A stretch of 64,000 bases of DNA from SB11 sp943370295. GTDB lineage: Bacteria > Bacteroidota > Bacteroidia > UBA8524. Below the pieces are notes generated by a model, which did no database searches, had not been told where the DNA came from, and saw only the letters and a program-made list of their open reading frames with translations. The translations under genes were made by a program, and so were the position numbers. This document shows, in pieces, positions 51,493 through 59,629 of the stretch. The stretch spans positions 1-64,000 of the forward strand of contig CALRQL020000017.1 of NCBI GenBank assembly GCA_943370295.1. The letters are read 5' to 3'. Positions within the stretch are counted from its first letter, which is position 1, and every line of letters begins with the position of its first letter.

Positions 51493-52260
51493 TTAATACC
51501 TTCCGCTTATAATCTCACTGAGTAGTTTATAGATTTTTTCTTCGTCGCTGCCGTTGGGTAATAAATCAAGGTGTTTTTGCAGGGTGGTAGTATCGTGGCG
51601 TTTGGCCGGGCCTGTTTGCGCCGTTTGTGGTGACAGTGCTTGTATTTTCTCGGCGGTTTCCTTTATCAGCGGACGCAACAACTTAAAATCAAGCCCCTGG
51701 GCTTCTAATATTTTTGCTGCCGACACATACATAGCATTGCTAAAGTTGTTGGCAAATACCGCCGCTAAATGCAAATAGCGGCGTTGTTCGGTAGTAATAT
51801 ATTGGACGTTGTTGCTAATGGTGTCGGCTAATGCTTTTAACTGCATTTCGGCTGCTTTGTTATTCCCTTCAATACACAGCGGTACGTCAAAAAAATTAAC
51901 GGGTTTGCCTGCGCTAAGGCTTTGCAGCGGATAAAACACACCATAATAAGCTGATGTCCCTTCCAACACACTCATATCGACAGCACCCCCGGTATGGGCA
52001 ATCAAAAACTTGCGATGCGTTAATTGTTCCGCGACTTCTTTTATCCCGTCATCACTCACGCACACCAGTAATATATCAATGTCGTCTTTTAGTAAACGCA
52101 CCTCGTTCACCGCAAAAGCACGGTACGGCTGTGCCAATTGAGCAGCATGATTGGGATTACGGCTATACACCTCAAAAAGGGTGTGCCCTGCCGCATCCAG
52201 TGCTTTAGCCAAATGCCAAGCCACATTGCCTGCGCCTATTATGGATATTTTGTAGGGCAT
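51493..52260 (-). CDS. Rossmann-fold protein with DUF2520 domain
   Basis: 255 aa. NAD(P)-binding start YKISIIGAGNVAWHLAKALD (3-22), then ILLVCVSDDGIKEVAEQL and the HTGGAVDMSVLEG segment, then the helical DUF2520 C-terminal half (QRRYLHLAAVFANNFSNAMY, followed by GPAKRHDTTTLQKHL with a conserved RxDxxT-like stretch). Resembles ketopantoate/F420-dependent reductase folds; the reaction is unknown. Preceded by its own -7 box. Confidence 0.85.
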   Translation of the reverse strand: MPYKISIIGAGNVAWHLAKALDAAGHTLFEVYSRNPNHAAQLAQPYRAFAVNEVRLLKDDIDILLVCVSDDGIKEVAEQLTHRKFLIAHTGGAVDMSVLEGTSAYYGVFYPLQSLSAGKPVNFFDVPLCIEGNNKAAEMQLKALADTISNNVQYITTEQRRYLHLAAVFANNFSNAMYVSAAKILEAQGLDFKLLRPLIKETAEKIQALSPQTAQTGPAKRHDTTTLQKHLDLLPNGSDEEKIYKLLSEIISGRY

Positions 52261-52270
52261 TGTACTACCA

Positions 52271-52278
52271 CAAAGCTA
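52271..52278 (-). promoter_or_regulatory. -7 box TAGCTTTG before the DUF2520 gene
   Basis: Matches TAnnTTTG, ten bases before the ATG at 52260. Confidence 0.45.
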
Positions 52279-52288
52279 CCTGTTTTAA

Positions 52289-53005
52289 TTACTCTTTGCC
52301 GAAGTAATGTTTAAAGACTAAGGAGGCTGAAAACGCCTTATTGTAGGCTTTCAGGCCAATATTGTTGCCCGATGATTCTGTCTTTACTGCAGGAGTAATA
52401 TCAGCCAAATAGGCCGCTTCTATGCCCACTGATATCTTCTTGTGTATTTTAATTTCGAGACCGGCACCGGACGTTACGCCCAAAAGTACTGCCCTGTGGT
52501 TGTTTTTGTAAAAATCCTTGAAGCCGCCAAAAGAACCGTCATCGGCTATTTTTGAACCATCGCTTTTGTGGCGCGTGTGCGAAGAGTATAAAAAAACATC
52601 CATTCTTGGTACTACAAAAACGTAAGGCACAAGTTTTTTGGTTGAAAGTTTAACGGCAAAGCGTGGCGCTAAATACAAATAATTTAACCGTAAACGGCCC
52701 TCTATTATCTCACCTGTCCCTTCGGGTTGGGTAGCGGTAGTTACCGCAACATCATAGTTATATCCCTTCTTAATCATGCCTACCGAGGTGCTGAAGGAAA
52801 AAACGGGGGTGCTCCAAAACTCAAGTCCTGCATCAAGACCCCAGCTATTAATGGGCTTTGTGATTAACGGATGTGGTCTGTCTTCAAGTTTCATGTTGTG
52901 ATCTGCCCCTACATATCCGCCTGAAAGCGTAAAGGCTTTTATTGTTTGTGCATTGCCCCAAACAGCTAAAAAAATAAGTGCAATTAAAGACAACTGCTTT
53001 TTCAT
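52289..53005 (-). CDS. Outer-membrane beta-barrel protein
   Basis: 238 aa from the ATG at 53005 (MKKQLSLIALIFLAVWGNAQT, signal peptide); an ATG at 53014 would add three residues. The mature part alternates hydrophobic and polar residues in strands (AGLEFWSTPVFSFSTSVGM, LAPRFAVKLSTKKLVPYVFV, ISVGIEAAYLADITP) and ends in the aromatic pattern ASLVFKHYF typical of barrels. Probable porin-like/OmpA-like opacity-type protein with unknown cargo. A -7 box TACGTTTG lies six bases upstream of the chosen start, supporting it. Confidence 0.75.
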   Translation of the reverse strand: MKKQLSLIALIFLAVWGNAQTIKAFTLSGGYVGADHNMKLEDRPHPLITKPINSWGLDAGLEFWSTPVFSFSTSVGMIKKGYNYDVAVTTATQPEGTGEIIEGRLRLNYLYLAPRFAVKLSTKKLVPYVFVVPRMDVFLYSSHTRHKSDGSKIADDGSFGGFKDFYKNNHRAVLLGVTSGAGLEIKIHKKISVGIEAAYLADITPAVKTESSGNNIGLKAYNKAFSASLVFKHYFGKE

Positions 53006-53011
53006 GTATGG

Positions 53012-53019
53012 CAAACGTA
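53012..53019 (-). promoter_or_regulatory. -7 box TACGTTTG before the barrel-protein gene
   Basis: Matches TAnnTTTG, six bases before the ATG at 53005, overlapping the alternative start at 53014 and so arguing against it. Confidence 0.45.
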
Positions 53020-53101
53020 GGCAATAAACAGTTTATTGTCAATACGTTCGTAAACGAGAACGTTGCTGAAACTGTAAAAATAAAAGGAAGAGTATGCCTA
53101 T

Positions 53102-55687
53102 TTAAGCCACTGTTGTTTTTTCCCTGCGGTATTCTTTTACCCTTCGGAAAATTGAGAGTAAGAAGCCAATTACCATTACAATAGTGCCTCCCCATACAAA
53201 GTTGATATAGGGAAATACTTTTGCCATCAAAACCACGTAATCGCGTTGCACAGGACGTTCAGCAATGGCAAAGTGGAAAGCAGGTTGTGAATGCCCCGAT
53301 GAATCGGGAGGGATAATGTTTGCAAAACGTATCATCAGCCCTGCATCGTCAACCACTTCTTCGGGTGATACCTGGCTGTTCTGCGCTTCGCTAATCATAA
53401 AGCGAGGGGAAACCTCTACACTATCGCCCAGCATTATCAGTTTAAGGTTGGCACGCATAGCCAATGTGCCGTCAGCAGCGTTATCCGGAGTCATCCCCAC
53501 CATCACAACTTTAGCGTTGTTGGTGTATATGGTATCGCCCAAGTGTATGGTGTCGTTATATACCCTTTCATACGGCACTTCGTTTCGGGCTTTTTTGTCT
53601 GATACCATTGTTACGTGAGTGAACACGTCGTGGGTAATATAATGCCTTGTGTCAGGGTTTACCGACAGCATATCGGTTTTGGGGTTACTGATAATATTCG
53701 GGTACAAATAAAACTCTTCTCCGCTGGGCTTTCCGTCTTTATCAGTACGCTTGAAATGAAGTTCGTAGTAGGTATTAACGCCTTCTGCTGAGTCGCCTAA
53801 ATAGGTAACCTCATAAGGCCCCATGCGCATAGGCATGTTCTTATACAGCAACAAGTGTTCGCGTTGGGCTTGGTCGTCAAACTCTTCCCCAAAATTCACA
53901 TTAGAATAGTTGAGCGAGATTACTTGCTTGTTGGCTGATGAAACTAATACGCCCACCAACAATAAACCAAAGCCAATGTGCGCTACCGATGCTCCACTAA
54001 ACGACAGTTTACCTTTAAGCACTTTTACCAAGTAATACACATTGCCCACAATAGCATATACTGATGCCAAAAGGAACAAAATGTATAATAATAACGTGGT
54101 GTTATTTTCTGCCTTTATTTTAAACAGGTAAATACACGCCGTGGTTACCAATATAGAAATAGTAAGGCTGATGATGATATTATTAAAATAATGGGCTTGT
54201 CCTGTTTTCTTATACTTAAGAAACTGAGTAATGGCCGTAAGCACCGCAATAATTAGCGCGAAGGGTAACTGCCATTGGTTGTAATACCCTATTACATCAT
54301 CGGGAACGGCTACGTTTTCGCCGGTAAGCTTATTAAATACGGGTAACGATGTGCTGATAAGTACGTGTGCACATGAAATAAGAAACACCAACGAGCCGAT
54401 AAACATCCAAAACTCACGAGAACTGAACTCTTCTTCTTTTCCCTTTACTGGGTTTACCACATATATATTGCGGAAAAAGAAGAACAGCGTAACCAATGAA
54501 TATGGGATAAACACCCACTTATTGGCTCCCCAAACAAAACTGATTATAAAAATAACAGCTGTAACGCCTAAGTACCCATACCTTACAGTTGGGTTTTGTA
54601 TGGTTACGTAACTGGGCAGCCACACAAACAGGAACAAAAAGATTAACAACTGACCCGACATTCCCAAATCGGTGAAGGCATGCACTGAGGTGTTGCCTAA
54701 TATGCCACTACGGGTAAGGAAGGTAGCATACAGCACTAACACAAACGAAAGTATAGTAAGTAAATAAGTGCTATATAATGCGTTGCCCGTTGATTTGTAA
54801 ATGAGCATTAAATGCACTGCCGAAATCAAAATAAGCCAAGGTATCAGTGAGGCATTTTCAACAGGGTCCCAAGCCCAGTAACCGCCAAACGATAGCGATT
54901 CATACGCCCAAAAACCACCCATAATGATGCCCGCACCCAAAATCATTACGCCCACCAGTGCCCAAGGCAAGGCCGGTTTTATCCAGTCGGTATAGCGGCG
55001 TGTCCACAAGGCGGCCACAGCGTAAGCAAACGGCACAATAGTGGCAGCAAACCCAAAAAACAACGTGGGCGGGTGTATCACCATCCAGTAGTTTTGTAGC
55101 AAGGGGTTTAGGCCGTTCCCGTCTTCAATACGGGTTAGGTAGTCGGGTAAGGTAAATATGGGGCCGGCCACCTTGTTTCTTAATAAATCAAAGGGGCTGC
55201 TGCCTATTTTAAAGTCAAGAATCTCAACACCCACCAACATAGTGGCCAGCATTACCTGCGCCAATCCCATAATTGCCATCACCGGGCTTTCCCAACTGCG
55301 CGAGGTAAAAATCAGAATATTGCCAATTACAACGTGCCACACCATCCACAGCAAGAAACTGCCTTCTTGGCCTTCCCAAAAACACGAAATCATGTATTTG
55401 AGAGGCAAATTGCGCGATGAATGCTGCCAAGCGTATTGGTACTCGAAATAATGTTGCTGGATGATTACGAAAAGAATGGTAAAAATAGCTACAACTGCTG
55501 CTGAGTGAACAAAGAATGCCGCTCGGCCCAACTTTCGCCAGAAATCAGCGTTTTCAGGGGTTTTAAAAGCAAAAAAGTAACTGATGGCTGAGAATAATGC
55601 CGCAACCAGCGATACATATACCGAAAACTTTCCCCAGTTGCCTATGGCAAGGTGCTCGCCAACAAACGTTACAACGGTTTCTTCCAT
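53102..55687 (-). CDS. ccmF: Cytochrome c maturation heme lyase CcmF
   Basis: 861 aa polytopic protein, with the WWD heme-handling motif in GGYWAWDPVENASLIPWL and the flanking HLMLIYKSTGNA and SFEGQEGSFLLW-type segments (CFWEGQEGSFLLWMVWHVV). About fourteen membrane spans are followed by a periplasmic region (~610-820) and a last span. It transfers heme from CcmE to apocytochrome c. The start overlaps the ccmE stop by one base, so translation is coupled. Last gene of the ccmC-D-E-F operon. Confidence 0.93.
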   Translation of the reverse strand: MEETVVTFVGEHLAIGNWGKFSVYVSLVAALFSAISYFFAFKTPENADFWRKLGRAAFFVHSAAVVAIFTILFVIIQQHYFEYQYAWQHSSRNLPLKYMISCFWEGQEGSFLLWMVWHVVIGNILIFTSRSWESPVMAIMGLAQVMLATMLVGVEILDFKIGSSPFDLLRNKVAGPIFTLPDYLTRIEDGNGLNPLLQNYWMVIHPPTLFFGFAATIVPFAYAVAALWTRRYTDWIKPALPWALVGVMILGAGIIMGGFWAYESLSFGGYWAWDPVENASLIPWLILISAVHLMLIYKSTGNALYSTYLLTILSFVLVLYATFLTRSGILGNTSVHAFTDLGMSGQLLIFLFLFVWLPSYVTIQNPTVRYGYLGVTAVIFIISFVWGANKWVFIPYSLVTLFFFFRNIYVVNPVKGKEEEFSSREFWMFIGSLVFLISCAHVLISTSLPVFNKLTGENVAVPDDVIGYYNQWQLPFALIIAVLTAITQFLKYKKTGQAHYFNNIIISLTISILVTTACIYLFKIKAENNTTLLLYILFLLASVYAIVGNVYYLVKVLKGKLSFSGASVAHIGFGLLLVGVLVSSANKQVISLNYSNVNFGEEFDDQAQREHLLLYKNMPMRMGPYEVTYLGDSAEGVNTYYELHFKRTDKDGKPSGEEFYLYPNIISNPKTDMLSVNPDTRHYITHDVFTHVTMVSDKKARNEVPYERVYNDTIHLGDTIYTNNAKVVMVGMTPDNAADGTLAMRANLKLIMLGDSVEVSPRFMISEAQNSQVSPEEVVDDAGLMIRFANIIPPDSSGHSQPAFHFAIAERPVQRDYVVLMAKVFPYINFVWGGTIVMVIGFLLSIFRRVKEYRREKTTVA

Positions 55688-56091
55688 TATTCAGCCACCT
55701 TATACTCAGTTACCTGCACTTCCGTAGCGTTGTACTTACTTGGGCATTTCAACAAAATTTCTTTTGCCTCAAACGCATCGCCCTTCATTTTCCCTTTCAC
55801 CACTACGTTTTCGCTGCGTTCAAAATCTTGCGGACGTGGGCTGCGGTATATCACCTTGCTCACATTGTCAAGACTGTCTTTCAAATAAAACTCAAAATAA
55901 TTAGGGTCTTTCAGCTCATTATACAGCTGTGGTTTGGTTCTATCAAGGTGCCCTACAATGTGGTAAGATTTATCGGGGTTTTGAGCCGCTGTGGTAAATG
56001 TTGCATACTCTGAAGAGCTGCCATACATCGAGATAATAATCCCGATAAGCACAGCAACCATTATTATGGCTATAATGTACGAGGTTTTCAT
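55687..56091 (-). CDS. ccmE: Heme chaperone CcmE, CxxxY variant
   Basis: 134 aa. N-terminal membrane anchor (YIIAIIMVAVLIGIIISMYG) and a periplasmic OB-fold domain. The heme-attachment motif near the C-terminus is CPSKY (Cys116 to Tyr120) where most CcmE proteins have HxxxY. Cys-type CcmE is known from some archaea and sulfate reducers. It carries heme from CcmC to CcmF. 15 bases after ccmD; overlaps ccmF by one base. Confidence 0.9.
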   Translation of the reverse strand: MKTSYIIAIIMVAVLIGIIISMYGSSSEYATFTTAAQNPDKSYHIVGHLDRTKPQLYNELKDPNYFEFYLKDSLDNVSKVIYRSPRPQDFERSENVVVKGKMKGDAFEAKEILLKCPSKYNATEVQVTEYKVAE

Positions 56092-56106
56092 ACGTTTTGC
56101 TTTTAG

Positions 56107-56316
56107 TTAAACCTTTGTTTCCTTCTTTTGTTTTTCCAGACGCGTTATTTTGCGGTCGATGGAGAATAAATAAACGGCAAGCCCTACAAAAATTACCGTT
56201 AGCACGCCCACTACCACAAAAATTTTATCATCGCCGGCCACAGTTGCTTCGTTTTGCCCGAACGTTGTAAGTGCAGACAGCAAAAACAGTACTAATGTTA
56301 TTATACGCTTATTCAT
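56107..56316 (-). CDS. ccmD: Small CcmD-like membrane protein
   Basis: 69 aa from the ATG at 56316 (MNKRIITLVLFLLSA), whose start overlaps the ccmC stop by eight bases; an ATG at 56331 would add five residues. It has a signal-like first segment, a second membrane span (IFVVVGVLTVIFVGLAVYLF) and a charged tail RKITRLEKQKKE. Position between ccmC and ccmE and the size fit CcmD, which helps release holo-CcmE from CcmC. Assignment rests mainly on context. Confidence 0.75.
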   Translation of the reverse strand: MNKRIITLVLFLLSALTTFGQNEATVAGDDKIFVVVGVLTVIFVGLAVYLFSIDRKITRLEKQKKETKV

Positions 56317-57343
56317 CTTCAGAAACTTCAAGTTTTTTAACGCGGGTTTTTAGTTGGGCTACCCAAAAGCCAATTAATATCCAGCCCAATACGGCAGGGT
56401 AAAACACCATGCGCATGGTATCATCTAAATCATAACTGCTAAAACCGGGATTGCCGCCGTTGCCGGGGTGCAATGATTCGGTTAAACGGGGCAGCACAAA
56501 TATTAGTGATATAAATATGGGGTAAAAAAATACGTTGGCAACCGAGGCCACACGTGCACGTTTTTCTTCATCGTCAATAGCCCCGCGCAAAATAAAGTAC
56601 GCAAGGTACATTAGCATACCAATGGCAACGCTGTTTAGCTTAGGGTCGTTGGGCCAAGGTTGTCCCCAAGTAAAATTAGCCCAAAGCATCCCGGTCAAAA
56701 TTCCTAAAACACCCAAGAAAACGGCTGTTTCTGTGATTTTTGAAGCAGCAATATCAAACTCACGTTTGCCGTGGCGTAAATACTTAATGCTATAAACCAA
56801 AGCACCTGTAAGCAATGCTACCATGCTAAACCACATGGGTACATGAAAAAACAAGTTACGTATGGTTTGGAACAGTATTTTTAGAAATGGAAAACTGGTG
56901 CCTTGTGCATCTTTGTTTTTTACTTCAACGCGGTCTTTTGTCGAAGCCGAGGTGTTAGGCCCCTTTTCAGTACTGTTAAACCAAAAAGCGTTGTCTAATG
57001 CTATTGTTCCGTCAAAATCGTTGTTGGCTATCAAGTGCAGCGGCTCTTTGGTGTTTAGCTCAGCAAGGTTAAATACCGCCGCTACCGTTTCGTTATCTTG
57101 CACCACGATACTTTGGGCTTGGTAGGTAGCCTCGCCGTTTTTAATCCACAACTTCAGCGTGGCTTCGTTGTCTTTAAAGTGTGTGCCGTGCCCCTTTACA
57201 AGTACCGTGTTGGCTTGCCCCTGCATTAATTGCGAAGGAGAAACATCCATTACACCGGGGCCAAGGGGTATTAATAAGCCTGCCAGCAGCGAATACAGCA
57301 CCAGCAGCACTCCTAAATATTTCCACCAATTGGTTTTAAACAT
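56309..57343 (-). CDS. ccmC: Heme exporter/handler CcmC with extracytoplasmic insertion
   Basis: 344 aa. After the first membrane span (~10-31) comes a ~130-residue soluble beta-type region (MDVSPSQLMQGQANTVLVKG and following), then five spans. The WWD-type motif is WANFTWGQPWPNDPKLNSVA, a variant of the usual GTWWVWD. CcmC delivers heme to CcmE. Typical CcmC is ~240 aa, so the insertion explains the extra length. First gene of the operon; a -7 box TAACTTTG lies 18 bases upstream. ccmA and ccmB are not adjacent. Confidence 0.88.
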   Translation of the reverse strand: MFKTNWWKYLGVLLVLYSLLAGLLIPLGPGVMDVSPSQLMQGQANTVLVKGHGTHFKDNEATLKLWIKNGEATYQAQSIVVQDNETVAAVFNLAELNTKEPLHLIANNDFDGTIALDNAFWFNSTEKGPNTSASTKDRVEVKNKDAQGTSFPFLKILFQTIRNLFFHVPMWFSMVALLTGALVYSIKYLRHGKREFDIAASKITETAVFLGVLGILTGMLWANFTWGQPWPNDPKLNSVAIGMLMYLAYFILRGAIDDEEKRARVASVANVFFYPIFISLIFVLPRLTESLHPGNGGNPGFSSYDLDDTMRMVFYPAVLGWILIGFWVAQLKTRVKKLEVSEDE

Positions 57344-57360
57344 GGTTTTAAAAAACGGTG

Positions 57361-57368
57361 CAAAGTTA
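57361..57368 (-). promoter_or_regulatory. -7 box TAACTTTG before the ccm operon
   Basis: Matches TAnnTTTG, 17 bases before the ATG at 57343, in the 30-base gap after the upstream gene. Confidence 0.45.
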
Positions 57369-57373
57369 GAAGT

Positions 57374-58897
57374 TTAACGCGGGTTTTTGGCATATAGTGT
57401 AAACTTATTGTTACCCCAAATACTGTCCCATTGGTGTTGATGTGCCATCAGGTAGTTTTGGGTTGCAACGTCTTGTAAATCAGCGTGCGTAAGAATGTAT
57501 GAGGGGTTGAATGTTTTAATATCCTGCAAAAAGAGCACTGTATCAGCGGGATATGTGGCAAATGCCTTACGCTCGGCATACAACGCCAATGCTCTTGGTT
57601 TTTTAAACAAAAACACCGCATTGGTAGGTGTGTTGGCCTTTATATGTGCAAAAGCCTCCACACTTTCAGACTGTTGAGGGCCTGCAAAATTGTTTTTAGC
57701 GTTTTTAATGGCCAAGTATTGTTCAGGTAAAAACTGCAGCAAAATTATTATAGATAATACTGCCGTTGTGGTTTTAACAGGCAGGGCAAACCCCCAATGA
57801 ATAGATTTGAATCCTTGAGCTGCATAATGGAGTATGATGGGCAGTACGGGCAACAAAAACCGAAGCCCGCCCCCGCGATAGGGGTACACTATCAACAATG
57901 CCATGTAAGCAGTAAACGCCCACAAGAGAAACGACCTCTTGAGAACAACGTCTTTAATAATACCAACGCAAGCCAGGGCAAGCAAAAAGGCTTGGGTAAT
58001 CAGCGGAAACAATTTCCACTCGGGCTTACTGCGCTGAAAAAAGTCTTGCACTAACGCGGTGTAATACCCCAAATTTTCACGGATACGCACTAAAAAGGGT
58101 TCTCCGCTAAAATTGCTGCCATACGTAAGCAAATCGTTGGTGCGTATGCCGCTTATCAAATAATCTATGAGTACAAAACAAACAATAAACGCGGTAATCA
58201 AGGCCGTGGCTGCACTTGTATATAATTTGTTTTTGGGTTCAAACGGCGGTTTCAGGTGCCATATATTTTGCCACACTTCAAACGCATACAAGGCAACCAC
58301 TATCACTATTCCGTTTAGGCGCACTGCTACCAACAGCCCCGCAACAATACCCAGCGTAAGTGCTTTTAACAGCGATTCGCGCCGTTTTTCTTCGTCGTAG
58401 CGCATAAACCCGCGCTTGTACAACAATATCAGCAGGCCCAGCAATGCCGTAAACGGAATTTCGGCCATTACTTCGGTTTTATATTCTAATACCCACGGAT
58501 GCCAGCACCACAATACACTCAACGCTACTGAAACCCACTCGCTGTGATACCGCCGCAGTACCATGTACCATATAAAACCCGCCAGTATTAACCATAAAGA
58601 CAGGTACACATTAAACGCCACTATATTATTGCCAAACAAGGCATAAACAGGGCTAAGTAATAACGGAAACCCACCCGGATAGGCAGCAGGCCCAAGCATG
58701 GGGTTGTGCGGGTTATAGAGATACCCCGTATGAGAAACGGGTTCGCCCTTTGTAATGCACTTTGCCTGATTGATGTATTGGGCAAAATCATCGCCCCAAT
58801 CGTGGTGAGTACGTATGCCTGCAAAACACAAGGGTAGCAAAAGTACCAACAGTACCAGCCCGCCGCGGTGTTTTTGTATAAAGGGGTGAATGCTCAA
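57374..58897 (-). CDS. Polytopic glycosyltransferase, ArnT/PMT (GT39-like) family
   Basis: 507 aa with a TTG start. About eleven membrane segments; the first periplasmic loop carries the acidic pair HHDWGDDFAQYINQAKC, the typical catalytic/metal motif of GT-C enzymes such as PMT and ArnT, and the C-terminal ~110 residues are soluble. It would transfer a sugar from a polyprenyl phosphate carrier in the inner membrane. A -7 box (TACTTTTG, 58912-58905) seven bases upstream supports the TTG. Acceptor unknown. It is unrelated in sequence to the plus-strand membrane protein at 49.6 kb beyond overall fold. Confidence 0.75.
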   Translation of the reverse strand: MSIHPFIQKHRGGLVLLVLLLPLCFAGIRTHHDWGDDFAQYINQAKCITKGEPVSHTGYLYNPHNPMLGPAAYPGGFPLLLSPVYALFGNNIVAFNVYLSLWLILAGFIWYMVLRRYHSEWVSVALSVLWCWHPWVLEYKTEVMAEIPFTALLGLLILLYKRGFMRYDEEKRRESLLKALTLGIVAGLLVAVRLNGIVIVVALYAFEVWQNIWHLKPPFEPKNKLYTSAATALITAFIVCFVLIDYLISGIRTNDLLTYGSNFSGEPFLVRIRENLGYYTALVQDFFQRSKPEWKLFPLITQAFLLALACVGIIKDVVLKRSFLLWAFTAYMALLIVYPYRGGGLRFLLPVLPIILHYAAQGFKSIHWGFALPVKTTTAVLSIIILLQFLPEQYLAIKNAKNNFAGPQQSESVEAFAHIKANTPTNAVFLFKKPRALALYAERKAFATYPADTVLFLQDIKTFNPSYILTHADLQDVATQNYLMAHQHQWDSIWGNNKFTLYAKNPR

Positions 58898-58904
58898 GGT
58901 TTTT

Positions 58905-58912
58905 CAAAAGTA
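58905..58912 (-). promoter_or_regulatory. -7 box TACTTTTG before the GT-C gene
   Basis: Matches TAnnTTTG, seven bases before the TTG start at 58897. Confidence 0.4.
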
Positions 58913-59073
58913 AAAAATCGCGGCGATGGTTGGCGGATGTTTTGGTATCGCCTGTATACTTTTTTAGATTTTGAGCGTGCTGTTTTAGCTGCCAAACCTA
59001 TAAAACCGCCACTAAATACCTCGTTGTGTTACAGTTTATTCACCCAAAAGCATCAATATTTAAAAACTTTACT

Positions 59074-59133
59074 TATCTTTGCAAGACTTTTTTAATTGAA
59101 TTAATTGAAAAGGGGGCCCGCAAGTCCCCTTTT
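59074..59133 (+). promoter_or_regulatory. rimP-nusA-infB promoter with leader hairpin
   Basis: TATCTTTG at 59074-59081 is a perfect -7 box, so transcription should start near 59088. About 20 bases later AAAAGGGG (59108-59115) pairs with CCCCTTTT (59126-59133) and is followed by further T, the form of an intrinsic terminator. No upstream plus-strand gene needs terminating here, so it may be an attenuator of the operon. Confidence 0.55.
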
Positions 59134-59144
59134 TTATTGGTATA

Positions 59145-59621
59145 ATGAGTAATTTGATACATACCCTGCAACAGTTTGCCCAAGACCATTTGGCTACCGA
59201 CAGCGACCATTTTTTGATTACAGTGGAGCAAGGCGCAAAAAACCGCCGTTTTTCAGTGATTATTGATGGAGATAAGGGCGTATCTATTGAATATTGTTCA
59301 CAACTGAGCCGCTACATCTCGCGCAGGATAGATGAGGAACTGGGAGAATCTATAGAACCGTTTACGTTTGAAGTAGCATCACCCGGAGTTGACCGCCCGT
59401 TGATTCTTGAGCGTCAATATCCTAAACACATTGGCCGCAGCATCCGCTTTTTAGATGCAGAAGGCAAAGAGGTGAAAGGAAAATTAACGGCAGTAGCAAA
59501 CGGAGTAATAACCGTAGAGGCGGAGAAAAAAGAAAAAGACAAGAAAAAACTCCACTTCGAAGAGCAAAAACACACCATATCAGAAATTAAAGAACCAAAA
59601 ATAATAGTATCATTTAAGTAA
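59145..59621 (+). CDS. rimP: Ribosome maturation factor RimP
   Basis: 158 aa. N-terminal alpha/beta domain (FSVIIDGDKGVSIEYCSQLS, then FTFEVASPGVDRPLI, the signature RimP stretch) and a C-terminal SH3-like barrel. It assists 30S subunit assembly. Followed by nusA after nine bases, the classic rimP-nusA-infB order. Confidence 0.96.
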   Translation: MSNLIHTLQQFAQDHLATDSDHFLITVEQGAKNRRFSVIIDGDKGVSIEYCSQLSRYISRRIDEELGESIEPFTFEVASPGVDRPLILERQYPKHIGRSIRFLDAEGKEVKGKLTAVANGVITVEAEKKEKDKKKLHFEEQKHTISEIKEPKIIVSFK

Positions 59622-59629
59622 GTAATGTT

